From assembly GCF_001514125.1 (NCBI RefSeq), contig NZ_KQ948557.1, positions 74,871 through 138,870 of the forward strand: DNA of 64,000 nucleotides, read 5' to 3'. Shown here piece after piece: positions 43,138 through 51,507 of this stretch. Source of the DNA: Streptomyces longwoodensis (GTDB lineage: Bacteria > Actinomycetota > Actinomycetes > Streptomycetales > Streptomycetaceae). Position 1 is the first letter of the stretch. Every line of letters begins with the position of its first letter. The translations under genes and the position numbers were made by a program. Below the pieces are notes generated by a model, which worked only from the letters and a program-made list of their open reading frames with translations, made no database searches and was not told the DNA's origin.

Positions 43138-43392
43138 ATGCCTCAAGAACAGTGCCAAGCGGCAAAGGCCAAACTCAAGCAGGCAGAGCAGCGAAGAAAC
43201 CGCCTTCAGAGAGATCTGACGGAAGACGAAACGAAGCTCGCTCACTTGAAGGCGGCATCGCATCCGGACACTGCGGCGATCGAGGCGCAAGAGCGCATGG
43301 TCGAAATCGACCGAAGAGTCCTGGGCGCGGCCGAAGTGGAAGTCACAGGCTTCGAAGAGCTGGTGCACGCCCTCTGTGATGACCTGCCGTAG
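43138..43392 (+). CDS. Small coiled-coil protein
   Basis: 84 aa, highly charged and rich in Gln, Lys and Glu. Residues 6-40 have a heptad-like pattern (QAAKAKLKQAEQRRNRLQRDLTEDETKLAHL) and a second helix spans 48-80. The ATG at 43138 has AGGGAG 8 bases upstream. No family is recognised; its length and charge fit a chaperone-like or inhibitor-like accessory protein. Confidence 0.5.
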   Translation: MPQEQCQAAKAKLKQAEQRRNRLQRDLTEDETKLAHLKAASHPDTAAIEAQERMVEIDRRVLGAAEVEVTGFEELVHALCDDLP

Positions 43393-43507
43393 TCACGCCC
43401 TACATCAGTAGTCCGATTGACCCAGCGGCGCGGTGAGCTCTCCCGCCCTGGGCAACGTCCGCAGGGCGGACAACTGCACCACAGGACGGCCTCCCCGGGG
43501 CGGCGGT

Positions 43508-44758
43508 TCACGGGGTGTTCTTCGTGAACAGGGACCGTTCGAGCGCGGAGCGGACGGAACCGGAGGCGCTGCCGTCGGCCGGGGTGAGAGCGAGTGCGGC
43601 CGTCATCAGCAGCAGGATGCGCACGCCCGCGCCGGTGGCCCGGTCCACCCCGGGCAGCAGCGGGACGGCCAGGGCGAATGCCGCCAGGACGAGACTGGAG
43701 GCGGTGCGGCGCAGCAGCCGGGCGGTCCGGGACGTCGGCGGTTCGCCGGCGCTGTGCCGCATCAGTGCCTCGGCGTCGCCGGCCACGAGGGCGAGGACCC
43801 CCGCGTGCTGCGAGGCGGTGACGGCGTCGTACTCCCCGGCGGTGCGCACCTGGATGAGGGCACGGTCGTGGCGGCGGACGAGTTCGGCCAGTGCGGTGTG
43901 CAAGCGCCGCGCCCGGTGTCGTGCCGCCAGCTCGGTGACGGAGGTCCTGCGGCGCACCGCCGTAATGTCGCCGGCGGCCGCGGTGGCGACGGCGAGCCGG
44001 GTCCTGACGGTCCGCGGATCCCACCACCGGGCCCGCCCCCGGGAGCACGCCGACGTGGCCGCCATGAGCTCGACCAGCACGGCATCGAGCGGGTGTGCCC
44101 GGCCGACCCGCCGCAGCCTGCGGTGCAGCAGCCGCTCCACCCCGCCGACCCACCGCGCCGCTTGCAACCCCAGGGTCGCTCCGAACAGTCCGGCCGCCGC
44201 AGTGATCATCTGCTGGCCGGTCGGCGCCGCCAGCGCGGTGACGAGGGTCAGCCAGGACGCCGCGGCCGCGACGACGGCCGTGACGCACAGCGTGGCCGGC
44301 ACGAACCAGTACGCGATCTGCGGCTGGGTCAGGCGCCGCAACGCACCCCGCGTTCCCAGACGGCGGAAGACGGCGACGACCTGGCGCACGTCGTCGCGGA
44401 CGACGAAGAGGCTGCCGAGGCAGACGGCCGCCCACGTCGCCGCGGGGAAGAGCCACCAGGGCGCACCACCGGGCGTGCCGGTGTGCGCCGCGAACAGTGC
44501 GGCCACCGCACCGCCGGTCGCGGCGACCCCGGCCATCCCCAGCGCGGTGGCGGCGGTGGCGACGTAGTTGGCCACGAACTGCACGGCGACCGGGCAGCGG
44601 TCGCGCATCCACGCGTACAGCACGGCCATCCGCACCCGTTGCCGCTCCGCATCGTCGGCATCGGGGAACGCCTCGGCGTACCTGCGGATCTGAAGCGCGC
44701 CGTGCCGCACCCACATCGCCTCGCGGTGGCGCAGTTCGTCGTCGCTCATCACCCGCAT
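43508..44758 (-). CDS. Multi-pass membrane protein
   Basis: 416 aa. About six hydrophobic segments are visible: VATAATALGMAGVAATGGAVAALF near 70, WWLFPAATWAAVCLGSLFVV near 100, FVPATLCVTAVVAAAASWLTLVTAL near 155, ITAAAGLFGATLGLQAA near 190, and two near the C-terminus (SSLVLAAFALAVPLL and VRILLLMTAALAL). A basic cytosolic stretch lies between. The start is uncertain: ATG 44758 or ATG 44749, with TTG 44776 also in frame. No named family recognised. Confidence 0.55.
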   Translation of the reverse strand: MRVMSDDELRHREAMWVRHGALQIRRYAEAFPDADDAERQRVRMAVLYAWMRDRCPVAVQFVANYVATAATALGMAGVAATGGAVAALFAAHTGTPGGAPWWLFPAATWAAVCLGSLFVVRDDVRQVVAVFRRLGTRGALRRLTQPQIAYWFVPATLCVTAVVAAAASWLTLVTALAAPTGQQMITAAAGLFGATLGLQAARWVGGVERLLHRRLRRVGRAHPLDAVLVELMAATSACSRGRARWWDPRTVRTRLAVATAAAGDITAVRRRTSVTELAARHRARRLHTALAELVRRHDRALIQVRTAGEYDAVTASQHAGVLALVAGDAEALMRHSAGEPPTSRTARLLRRTASSLVLAAFALAVPLLPGVDRATGAGVRILLLMTAALALTPADGSASGSVRSALERSLFTKNTP

Positions 44759-45178
44759 GCGGCTGAACCTGCCCAAGGCGACCAGAGAGCACGCCCGTTG
44801 ATCACGCGGGAGCCGTCACCGCTCTGGTGGCCGGCGACCTGGGCGAGCGCCGCCCCGCCGCGTGGGCCAGCTCTGAGCGGCGGCGACGTGGAGGGTGCGC
44901 GGAGTCGCGGCGAGGGAAGTGCCGATGTCTGGTCCTTCTGGACGTGGCTATTGCCGCAGCCGATGCTGACCGTGGCCGTGGCCGTGGACGGCCCGGCCTT
45001 GCCCGCCGGCTGGGCGGCTGAGCAAGTCCTGCACCGGCGGCGCCCGGGCCTGACGCAACCACAAGGTGCGCACCGTAGGCCGGCCGGGCGCAGCCAAGGT
45101 CTGGTGACAAGGCCCAGAGGCGGGCCGGGCAGGACCGGTGGCTGCGCGCCCGCCGGATCTCCGGGCGGTCAGGCCGTC

Positions 45179-45192
45179 ATGCTAACTAGCAT
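45179..45192. promoter_or_regulatory. Palindrome immediately upstream of a lipoprotein gene
   Basis: ATGCTA-AC-TAGCAT, a 14-base inverted repeat ending seven bases before the start codon at 45199. It includes a TAACTA -10-like box, so transcription may be nearly leaderless and controlled at this site. The 400 bases upstream (44777-45178) hold no gene that I can support. Confidence 0.45.
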
Positions 45193-45198
45193 TGACGC

Positions 45199-45573
45199 AT
45201 GACCAGTCGACGTCAGCTGATACCCCTGCACCTGCTGTTAGCGTCCACGCTCTCCCTGGCGGCCTGCAGCTCGACGCCCTCCAAGGCCACGGCAGCGGCG
45301 CGGGAGTCTGCCAAGTCCGCCTGCGCCTCCCTGCAGCAGCTGACCGACCAACTCGCCCGCCCCCGGCCGTCCAGCCTGACCGACCCCTACTACCAGACCG
45401 CCGAGCAGTACCTGAACACGGCGACCAACCGCGCCGCCGACGCGGCTCAACAGGACCAGGGCTACCAGGAGTTCGCCGACACCCTGCACCGGGCGGCCCA
45501 GACCTGGCAGGTCACCTTCACGCTGGACAAGGCCGAGCCGCTGATCCAGCAGGCGCGGAAAGAGAAGTGCTGA
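45199..45573 (+). CDS. Small lipoprotein
   Basis: 124 aa. The lipobox LAAC places the lipidated Cys at residue 23 after the LLLASTLSL hydrophobic core. The mature protein is helical and Gln/Ala-rich with three more cysteines (SACASL and a terminal KEKC), one pair possibly disulfide-linked. The ATG at 45199 directly follows a palindrome with a -10-like core; no clear ribosome site. No family is recognised. The 400 bases downstream (45574-45973) hold no supported gene. Confidence 0.65.
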   Translation: MTSRRQLIPLHLLLASTLSLAACSSTPSKATAAARESAKSACASLQQLTDQLARPRPSSLTDPYYQTAEQYLNTATNRAADAAQQDQGYQEFADTLHRAAQTWQVTFTLDKAEPLIQQARKEKC

Positions 45574-45973
45574 CGCTCGCGGCGTGAACCTGGTCGGGCG
45601 CACATCTTCCGGGTGTGCCGGTTCGTCCTGACTGACCTGCAGGTACGCCTTCCAGCCCTTCAGCAACCATGCCGTGATCCGTCTTCGCTGAAGTGAACAG
45701 CTGTTCGTTCAACCCCGGCCCCGCGTCGCGTAGCTGCTGGACGACGATCCCGCCCCCACCGGCACGCTCGGCGCGCACCGCACACCCGCCCGGGCCGCAC
45801 TGATGCAGGGCCGCGCGGAGCGGGTGGCCGACCAGCCGCGCCGAGGAAAGGTCCTGCCTGCGTTCACCTCCCTGTGCCGGTGCGGCGGACACGGGCGGAC
45901 GGTTCGGGCCCCGGATCGAGGGGTTGCTGCTCGTGGGGAGGCCGCCGCATGGCTGGTCGGCGCCGACCACGGG

Positions 45974-46393
45974 TCAGATCAGACGCGTGCAGACCGAGCG
46001 GGTGCAGGACTCCCTCGCCACGATGTTGCCGTTCTCGTCCATCATCTCGATGACGACCCGCTGGACCCCGCCAGGGAGGGGGATCGAGAACGGCTCGTTG
46101 AGGACCTGGTCCGGGCCGCCGGCGTATGCCCAGGCGCTGCAATAGCCCTGATCCTTCGCGCTGCCGTTGTAGGCGTCGGCGCAGATCGCGCGCCGGCCGC
46201 TGGCCGCGTGCACGACGCCGCTGAGGGACGCCGTGTAGCCGCCCGTGAAGTGGATAGAGCCCGACGTCTGGCTGTTGCCGTACGTCATGGCGAAGGGCCT
46301 GTCCACGTCGCCGGTGGCCGCCTGCGCCGGTGCCACGGCGAAACCGAGCGCCGCGGCAGCCGCGACAGTGGTCGTCAGAAGAGCCTTGCGCAT
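45974..46393 (-). CDS. Secreted small protein
   Basis: 139 aa. The signal peptide is KALLTTTVAAAAALGFAVAPAQA, cleaved near residue 26. The mature 113 residues are beta-rich with Gly and Thr and four cysteines (AICADAY, YCSAW, SCTRSVC), compatible with two disulfides. The ATG at 46393 has GAAGGTG upstream. The size and cysteine pattern resemble many uncharacterised Streptomyces secreted proteins; no function is assigned. Confidence 0.68.
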   Translation of the reverse strand: MRKALLTTTVAAAAALGFAVAPAQAATGDVDRPFAMTYGNSQTSGSIHFTGGYTASLSGVVHAASGRRAICADAYNGSAKDQGYCSAWAYAGGPDQVLNEPFSIPLPGGVQRVVIEMMDENGNIVARESCTRSVCTRLI

Positions 46394-46651
46394 GTGCGGC
46401 ACCTTCTTCGTCGGACGACATCCGGTGGACGAGCGCGAGCGACCGACATCACCGTGCCTCCCGGCGACCGCGGGCAAGGACGCCACACCGGCCGCCGAGC
46501 GGCGGGCAGGGGCCCGACCACCGCGCCGCCGGGCCGTGTCCGGGGTGTCGCGACCCCGGACCGCGCGCTGCGCACGCGCGTCCTGCCCTTACCCACGCCT
46601 GGCCGGTCTGCGCGAGCAGGTCCAGGATGGGCACGGCCACGAGCCGCCCGA

Positions 46652-47059
46652 CTACGCCGAAGCCCCGGCCCCTGCACCGGGGGCGAACCCGCTCCCCTGC
46701 TCGGCGAACACCTTGATCGCGGCGCCCAGGAAATCCACCATCCCGGGGTGGTAGGAATTGTGGAACGCCCTCATGGCCTCGTCCTCGGCGTAGAAGAGCG
46801 ACATGCCGACGTAGGCCTGCCTGGAGGGGGTGTAGAACCGGCAGGCGATGTCGAAGTGTCTGCGGACGAGCTCCTGGACCTGCTGATCCCCGGGCAGGGA
46901 GCCGTTGTCCAGGTAAGCCGTGATCTCCCGGTACAGGACGTCCCAGTCCTGGTGGACCCGCTCCCTGTCCACATGTTCCCAGTTGTTGGTCGTGGCAAGG
47001 CTCTTCGCCTGCTCCTCGGCCAACGACCGGCGACACTCGTCCTCGTAATCGTTCCCCAC
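46652..47059 (-). CDS. Stand-alone TipAS antibiotic-recognition domain protein
   Basis: 135 aa. The helical core matches the TipAS domain: WDVLYREITAYLDNGS near residue 40, VQELVRRHFDIACRFYTPSRQAYVGMSLFYAEDEAMRAFHNSYHPGMVDFLGAAIKVFAEQ through to the end. TipAS is the C-terminal half of the MerR-type TipA regulator and traps thiopeptide antibiotics. Here the MerR DNA-binding half is absent at gene level, not just by an internal start. It may sequester a drug. The GTG at 47059 has GAGGGG upstream. The Ala/Gly tail after residue 125 is probably flexible. Confidence 0.8.
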   Translation of the reverse strand: MGNDYEDECRRSLAEEQAKSLATTNNWEHVDRERVHQDWDVLYREITAYLDNGSLPGDQQVQELVRRHFDIACRFYTPSRQAYVGMSLFYAEDEAMRAFHNSYHPGMVDFLGAAIKVFAEQGSGFAPGAGAGASA

Positions 47060-47544
47060 GGCACCGGTTCCCCTCGTCTCGTCACCTCTCCGGTGGATCC
47101 CCGAGAGGCCGCCGACATGTCGACGTCGACCGGCCGTCGATGATCAACTGCTGGTCCGGGGACGAACGCTGACACACGGCCACCGGGTCGGCAAACCATT
47201 TCTTGGACCCTCCGGCGCTCCTTCTGGTCAGCCGGCGGCGGACGGCGCGGCTCGAACGGCGAGCCGTCGCAGCGGGGCGTCCAGCCGGCTCCGGTGGGTG
47301 CCGCGGGCGCGTCGGAGCAGACCTTCGACGTCGATGGACGACGGTCGGCGGGCGAATGCCCGTGTCGGCCGGTCGGTGGAGAACGTGACCGGTCCTGAGC
47401 GTGCGTACCCCGGTATCGTCCGCGCGTCCCATGTACGGTCAAGCCACCCGCCGATCCTCGCCGTCCCCCCGGCAGGCACGAGCTGCGTGCCACCGGCTCG
47501 GGGTTGGCTTTTCTCGATGTCGCCGTCGGAACAGGAGCACGTCC
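47060..47544. other. Gene-free divergent region
   Basis: 485 bases between the TipAS-domain gene (minus) and a membrane protein (plus). Promoters for both must lie here. Minus-strand frames near 47228-47430 have some amino-acid bias but no start, no ribosome site and no recognisable domain. Confidence 0.4.
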
Positions 47545-48150
47545 ATGCGTCTGTACGCCCAAAGCCCAGCGCGTCGGGGTCGTCAGCTGATCGCGGATCT
47601 GATCGCTCTGCTCCTGATCGCGAGCACGGTGAAGTTCGCCCTGGTCGTCCGTGACGCGATCCTGACGCTGGCCGAGCCCGGGCGGAAGGCCGAGAGCGCG
47701 GGCGACACTCTTGCCTCCAGTCTCGACGATGCGGGCAACGCGGCCTCGAAGGTCCCGTTCGTCGGTGACTCGTTGAAGAAGCCACTCAAGTCCGCGGCCG
47801 AGGCCGGCACGAGTCTCTCCGACGCCGGACAGTCGTTGCAGGACACCGTGGGCCATGTCGCCACCCTCACGACGATCGCCCTGATCGTCCTCCCGACCGC
47901 CGTGATCCTGGTGTTGTGGCTCGTTCCACGACTGCGCTGGATCCGGCGGAGCGCCACCACTCGTCGCCTCTTCGACGCCCCCGGTGGCGCCGACCTCCTT
48001 GCGCTGCGTGCGCTCACCGGACCGCAGCGGCCGCTGGTCGCGCTCGCCACGCCGCCGGGCGGCCTGGCCGACGCCTGGCGTCGCGGGGACCCTGACGTCA
48101 TCGCCGACCTGTCGACGCTGACGCTGCGACGCGCGGGTCTTCGACCCTGA
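47545..48150 (+). CDS. Two-helix membrane protein
   Basis: 201 aa. One hydrophobic helix at about 15-35 (LIADLIALLLIASTVKFALVV), a polar segment of about 90 residues with repeated DAG or AG motifs (likely amphipathic helices), a second membrane helix near 118-137 (IALIVLPTAVILVLWLV), and a basic cytosolic tail. The ATG at 47545 follows AGGAG. Resembles widespread hypothetical membrane proteins of actinomycetes; function unknown. Confidence 0.6.
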   Translation: MRLYAQSPARRGRQLIADLIALLLIASTVKFALVVRDAILTLAEPGRKAESAGDTLASSLDDAGNAASKVPFVGDSLKKPLKSAAEAGTSLSDAGQSLQDTVGHVATLTTIALIVLPTAVILVLWLVPRLRWIRRSATTRRLFDAPGGADLLALRALTGPQRPLVALATPPGGLADAWRRGDPDVIADLSTLTLRRAGLRP

Positions 48151-48324
48151 CCCGGGGCGCCGAGCAAACGGCGGACCCGGTCGCACCAGTGCACCCGGCC
48201 CCTGGAACATCATCCAGGACGCCGCCGGGACTCAGCCAGCGTCACCGGCCAGAACGTCTTCTGGGCCGCCCGGCGGCCGGTGGCCGACGTGGTTCCGGGC
48301 GCCGGGCGGGCGTGGCGGGCGGTC

Positions 48325-48933
48325 TCAGCGGATCCGGTCGTAGACCAGGGCTGTCTCGCCCAGTTCGCCGACCTCGTGGTGGGTCAGCTTCCAGCGGGAG
48401 TCGGGCAGGCCGTCCTCGAAGAGGCGCTGTCCGCCCCCGAGGATCTCGGGGATGACGATCAGGTACAGCCGGTCCAGCAAATCCGCCGACAGCAGGGCCT
48501 TGATGACGCTGGCGCTGCTGTTGACGAGGATGTCCCCCTCGCCGGTGCTCCTGAGGTCGGCGATGACGTCCGCGGCGGGGGCGTCGACCAGCCGGGTGCG
48601 TTCCCACGGGGCCTCGGTCAGGGTCCTCGAGAAGACCACCTTTTCCGTGTGGACGAGCCACTTGGCGTAGCCGCGGTCACGAGGGTCGGCCTCCTCGCTG
48701 TCCGCGACGGACGGCCAGAAGCCCAGGAACCCGTCGGCGTTGACCCGGCCGAGCACGGCCGTCGTCGCGTTCTCCCAGATGCGGGTGAGCTGGTCCCGCG
48801 CCACCTCGGTGGTCGCGTACGGCACGAACGCGCCGAAGTCGGCCGCTCCGCCGGGGCCGTTGTAGCGCCCGTCGAGGCTGAGGACCAGGTTCGCGGTCAC
48901 CGTGCGGGCGGCGCGGGCGGTGGTGCCGGTCAT
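48325..48933 (-). CDS. Dihydrofolate reductase family protein (RibD C-terminal-like)
   Basis: 202 aa. The fold signatures are LVLSLDGRYNGPGG near residue 17, TTAVLGRVNADGF near 57, VVFSRTL near 97, DILVNSSASVIKALL near 132 and LYLIVIPEILGGGQRLFEDG near 152. Family members reduce folate, deazaflavin or ribityl-pyrimidine-like substrates; most are uncharacterised. The ATG at 48933 overlaps the stop of the ArsR-SRPBCC gene (ATGA), so it belongs to that operon. This combination is common in actinomycetes as a self-regulated DHFR-like unit. Confidence 0.85.
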   Translation of the reverse strand: MTGTTARAARTVTANLVLSLDGRYNGPGGAADFGAFVPYATTEVARDQLTRIWENATTAVLGRVNADGFLGFWPSVADSEEADPRDRGYAKWLVHTEKVVFSRTLTEAPWERTRLVDAPAADVIADLRSTGEGDILVNSSASVIKALLSADLLDRLYLIVIPEILGGGQRLFEDGLPDSRWKLTHHEVGELGETALVYDRIR

Positions 48934-49781
48934 GGCGTGCTCCTTCTGCTGGTGCTGTCGATGTCCCGGGGGCCGGCGGCAAGGGCCGCCACAAGCTTGT
49001 CCAGGCCCTGGCCGAAACCGATCTCGATGCGACGAAGTCCGCGGAGCCGACGGTGCTGTCGGTGAGCTGCCAGCGGACGTCGAGGTCCGTGCCGGTGCCG
49101 GTAGGCGTCAGGGCGAAGTCGACGTGAGCGGTGAAGGCGTGGCTCCCGTCCGGGAGCACCGGAGAGATCCGGTAGGTGAGGCGCTCGCCGGGACGCGCGT
49201 CCTCCACGACCCCCTCGGCGCGTCCGGCAGCCGGACCGGAGCCGTCGGTGTCCTCGGCGTCGCGGTACTCCTGGACGATCCGCCCGCCCGGCCGCGCCTC
49301 GAAAACCAGGTGGTGCATGCGCAGATCGTCGGGCGTCCACCACTGGGCGAGCAGAGCCGGCTTCGTCAGATGGCGCCAGACCAGCCCGGCGGGCGCCGCC
49401 AGCGAGCGGTGGAACCCGAACGAGCGGCCGTCGGCCCAGCCGGCCTCCCGTGCGGCGAGCCGTTCCACGTGCAGGCTGCGCCCGTAGCGGTCGTACGTCG
49501 TGCCCGGACCGCCGGACCGGTCCGCGTCACCGGCGAGCCGCAGGAGCGCGGCGGCCAGGTCCCGCAAGGGGGCTGCCTCCAGCGCGTACACACGGCGCTG
49601 TCCGCTGCGCTGGGAGGTGACGACTCCGGCCCGCTCGAGGGTCTGGAGGTGCTTGGTGGTCTGCGGCTGGCGCGCCCCGGCAAGCTCGGCGAGGACCCCG
49701 ACCGGGCGGGGCCGCTCGGCCAGCAGGGTGACCAGCCGCAGGCGGGCCGGGTCGGCCAGTGCGGCAGAGGAGTGCGTCCAT
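48930..49781 (-). pseudogene. ArsR regulator fused to SRPBCC (AHSA1-like) domain, two frameshifts
   Basis: The ATG at 49781 and the stop at 48930 are in the same frame, but the protein in between is in another. After ATG GAC GCA CTC one base too many shifts the frame; ALADPARLRLVTLLAERPRP and QPQTTKHLQTLERAGVV (ArsR winged helix) then read correctly to SRPBCC (LTKPALLAQWWTPDD, HVDFALTPTGTGTDLDVRW). Near 49030 one missing base restores the original frame, giving IEIGFGQGLDKLVAALAA and the normal stop. Two compensating indels in 852 bases suggest either a decaying gene or two assembly errors. The stop overlaps the DHFR-like start. Confidence 0.75.
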
Positions 49782-49800
49782 AGTCCAAGTACTTCCCCAC

Positions 49801-49814
49801 CACGAATATTCGTG
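49801..49814. promoter_or_regulatory. ArsR-type operator palindrome
   Basis: CACGAATATTCGTG, a perfect 14-base palindrome 20-33 bases upstream of the arsR start. It overlaps by two bases a TTGACA -35 box on the minus strand (49818-49813), a typical autoregulatory arrangement for ArsR repressors. Confidence 0.75.
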
Positions 49815-49966
49815 TCAACGAATGTCTCGAAGCGCCATCAAACCGACCCTGGTGGTTGCCCCAGGTCACACCCGTCGGCGCGGCCTCCCGGTGCGCCTCT
49901 CCTCACCGTACGGAGAGCGCCATGTGAGCGTACGGATCGCGTACACACCCCGCCCCCTGCCGGAGC

Positions 49967-51385
49967 CTAAGTCCATCGCATGCCGATGGCGGAGAGCAGC
50001 TCCATCCGCTCCTGTGTCAGCGTCACTGCCCGGCTGCGCTGGTTGCTGACCCAGGCCCCGAGCCGGAGCTCCTGCTCCTCCTGGTCCCCGCCGCTGCCGC
50101 CAACGATCCGCTCGACCCACTTCCTCGGAACCCGAAGGTGTCCTTCGCGCTCGTAGAACTGCCGGGCGGCCTGGTAGTGCATGGCCCATTTGTCGGCCTG
50201 GCTGCGGCGTGGCCGGGGTTTTTCGTGCTCGCTAGCGGGCTCTATCCCGAGGACCTGTTCGCATAGCCATTGCTGCACGGTGGTGAGCTGGTCCCAGCCG
50301 AGTCGCTGCGCCCGTACCCATCGTCCGAGGTCCTCGCCCTGGCGTACAACGGTGCCGGGACCCATCGGCAGTTCGCCGCCGTCCTCGAGGTGAAGCCGTA
50401 CGAGGTGAAAGCAGCGCTGCCACATCACCGGCCAGCTCGGGCACCAGCCCGGATCGACGTCATCCAGTTGCTCGCGCCGCTCGTCCGACAGGGCACCGGC
50501 TGACGACTCTTCGGCACGGCGCTGCTCGTTCACGGCTGCTCGCCGGGCGGCTGCCCGCGCGTTCTTCAAAAAGGTGCCCACCGGGTAGCCCTGGTAGGTG
50601 GCGTTCACCGGGGCCATAAGGTGACCCGCCTCGGTTGCCCACCCGCGCGCCGCCGCGAGGCCTTCTTCCCAGGCGACGTCGTAGTGCGACCAGATCATGC
50701 CGAGTTTCTCGAGCTGTGCGATGCGGTCGGTGTCCATGTCGCCGCGGGCGTAGAACCGCCGGTTGTCGGCGATCCACTGCCCGAGAGGGAATCCGGCGAG
50801 CGTGGCCGGCCACGGCTCGCCTCCCGCCGCCTGGTCGTCGACTGCGGGCACCCGGAACGTGAACGGCACCTTCAGGTTGCCGTGCTCGCGGGCATAGATG
50901 GCCGCGGCTTCCACGCCGCGCCGCCAGTGCTCGTGCTCCGGGTTGAGAACCCGCAAGGCGATGAACGCCGCAAGAGCGGCCGGGTCGCGTGGCGTGGAGA
51001 ATTTCAGCAGTTCTCGGGCGGGCACTGACAGGCCACGGTCGCTTCGGTCGCTCTCCACTTCCTCACCCGGGATCTCTTGGCTGCCGCTGAGGCTCTGCAC
51101 GCCCCGTACGCTGCTCCGGGCCTGCTGTTCGGCGAGCTGCTCGACCACCCGGGCATCGTGCGCCCTGAGCGCCTCCAGCAGCTTCGCGAGTCCGCCGTAC
51201 GCCCGCGAGGTGAGCATGCTGTCCGCCGTCTCCCCGGGCCCGAGCAGGACCGGCACGACCAAGCTGGCCACCTTCCCTTCGCCACGCTGCATCCGCAGAG
51301 CCCGGCCGACGGCTTGGACGAGCTCGGGCATGGAGCCGCGGACATCGGCGAAGTAGACGGAGTCGCAGTTCTTGGTGTCGATTAT
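49967..51385 (-). pseudogene. Helicase C-terminal remnant with helicase-associated domains
   Basis: About 473 codons in one frame, with no start. The frame begins in the middle of helicase motif V (VDTKNCDSVYFAD-type, seen as IIDTKNCDSVYFAD) and continues with MPELVQAVGRALR (motif VI), then three helicase-associated repeats (AAAIYAREHGNLKVP, QARQFYEREGHLRVP and a degenerate copy) to the end. The DEAD/DEAH ATPase half is missing. The break at 51385 coincides with GATTATCTA, whose reverse strand gives TAG and terminates the frame. The remaining half should lie beyond the mobile element, to the right of this window. ATG 51331 could start a short product, but without a P-loop it would be inactive. 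Confidence 0.8.
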
Positions 51386-51388
51386 CTA
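51380..51388 (+). other. Island boundary / attachment-like site 1 (GATTATCTA)
   Basis: The nonamer lies exactly at the point where the helicase gene is cut. The following 30 bases share AGG-Y-G, GT and GTTTGTT at the same spacing with site 2 (51380-51418 against 54870-54908, 24 of 39 positions identical without gaps). I infer a recombination boundary. Confidence 0.55.
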
Positions 51389-51507
51389 GAGGCGAGGAGA
51401 TCGTGAGTGACGTTTGTTCTGGATGCTGGGAAGCATGCCTGACAGGGGCAGCGGGCAGGGAGCTCCCATCGCCTGACCGGTTTGAGGGTTACGACTCGAG
51501 AGGCGAA

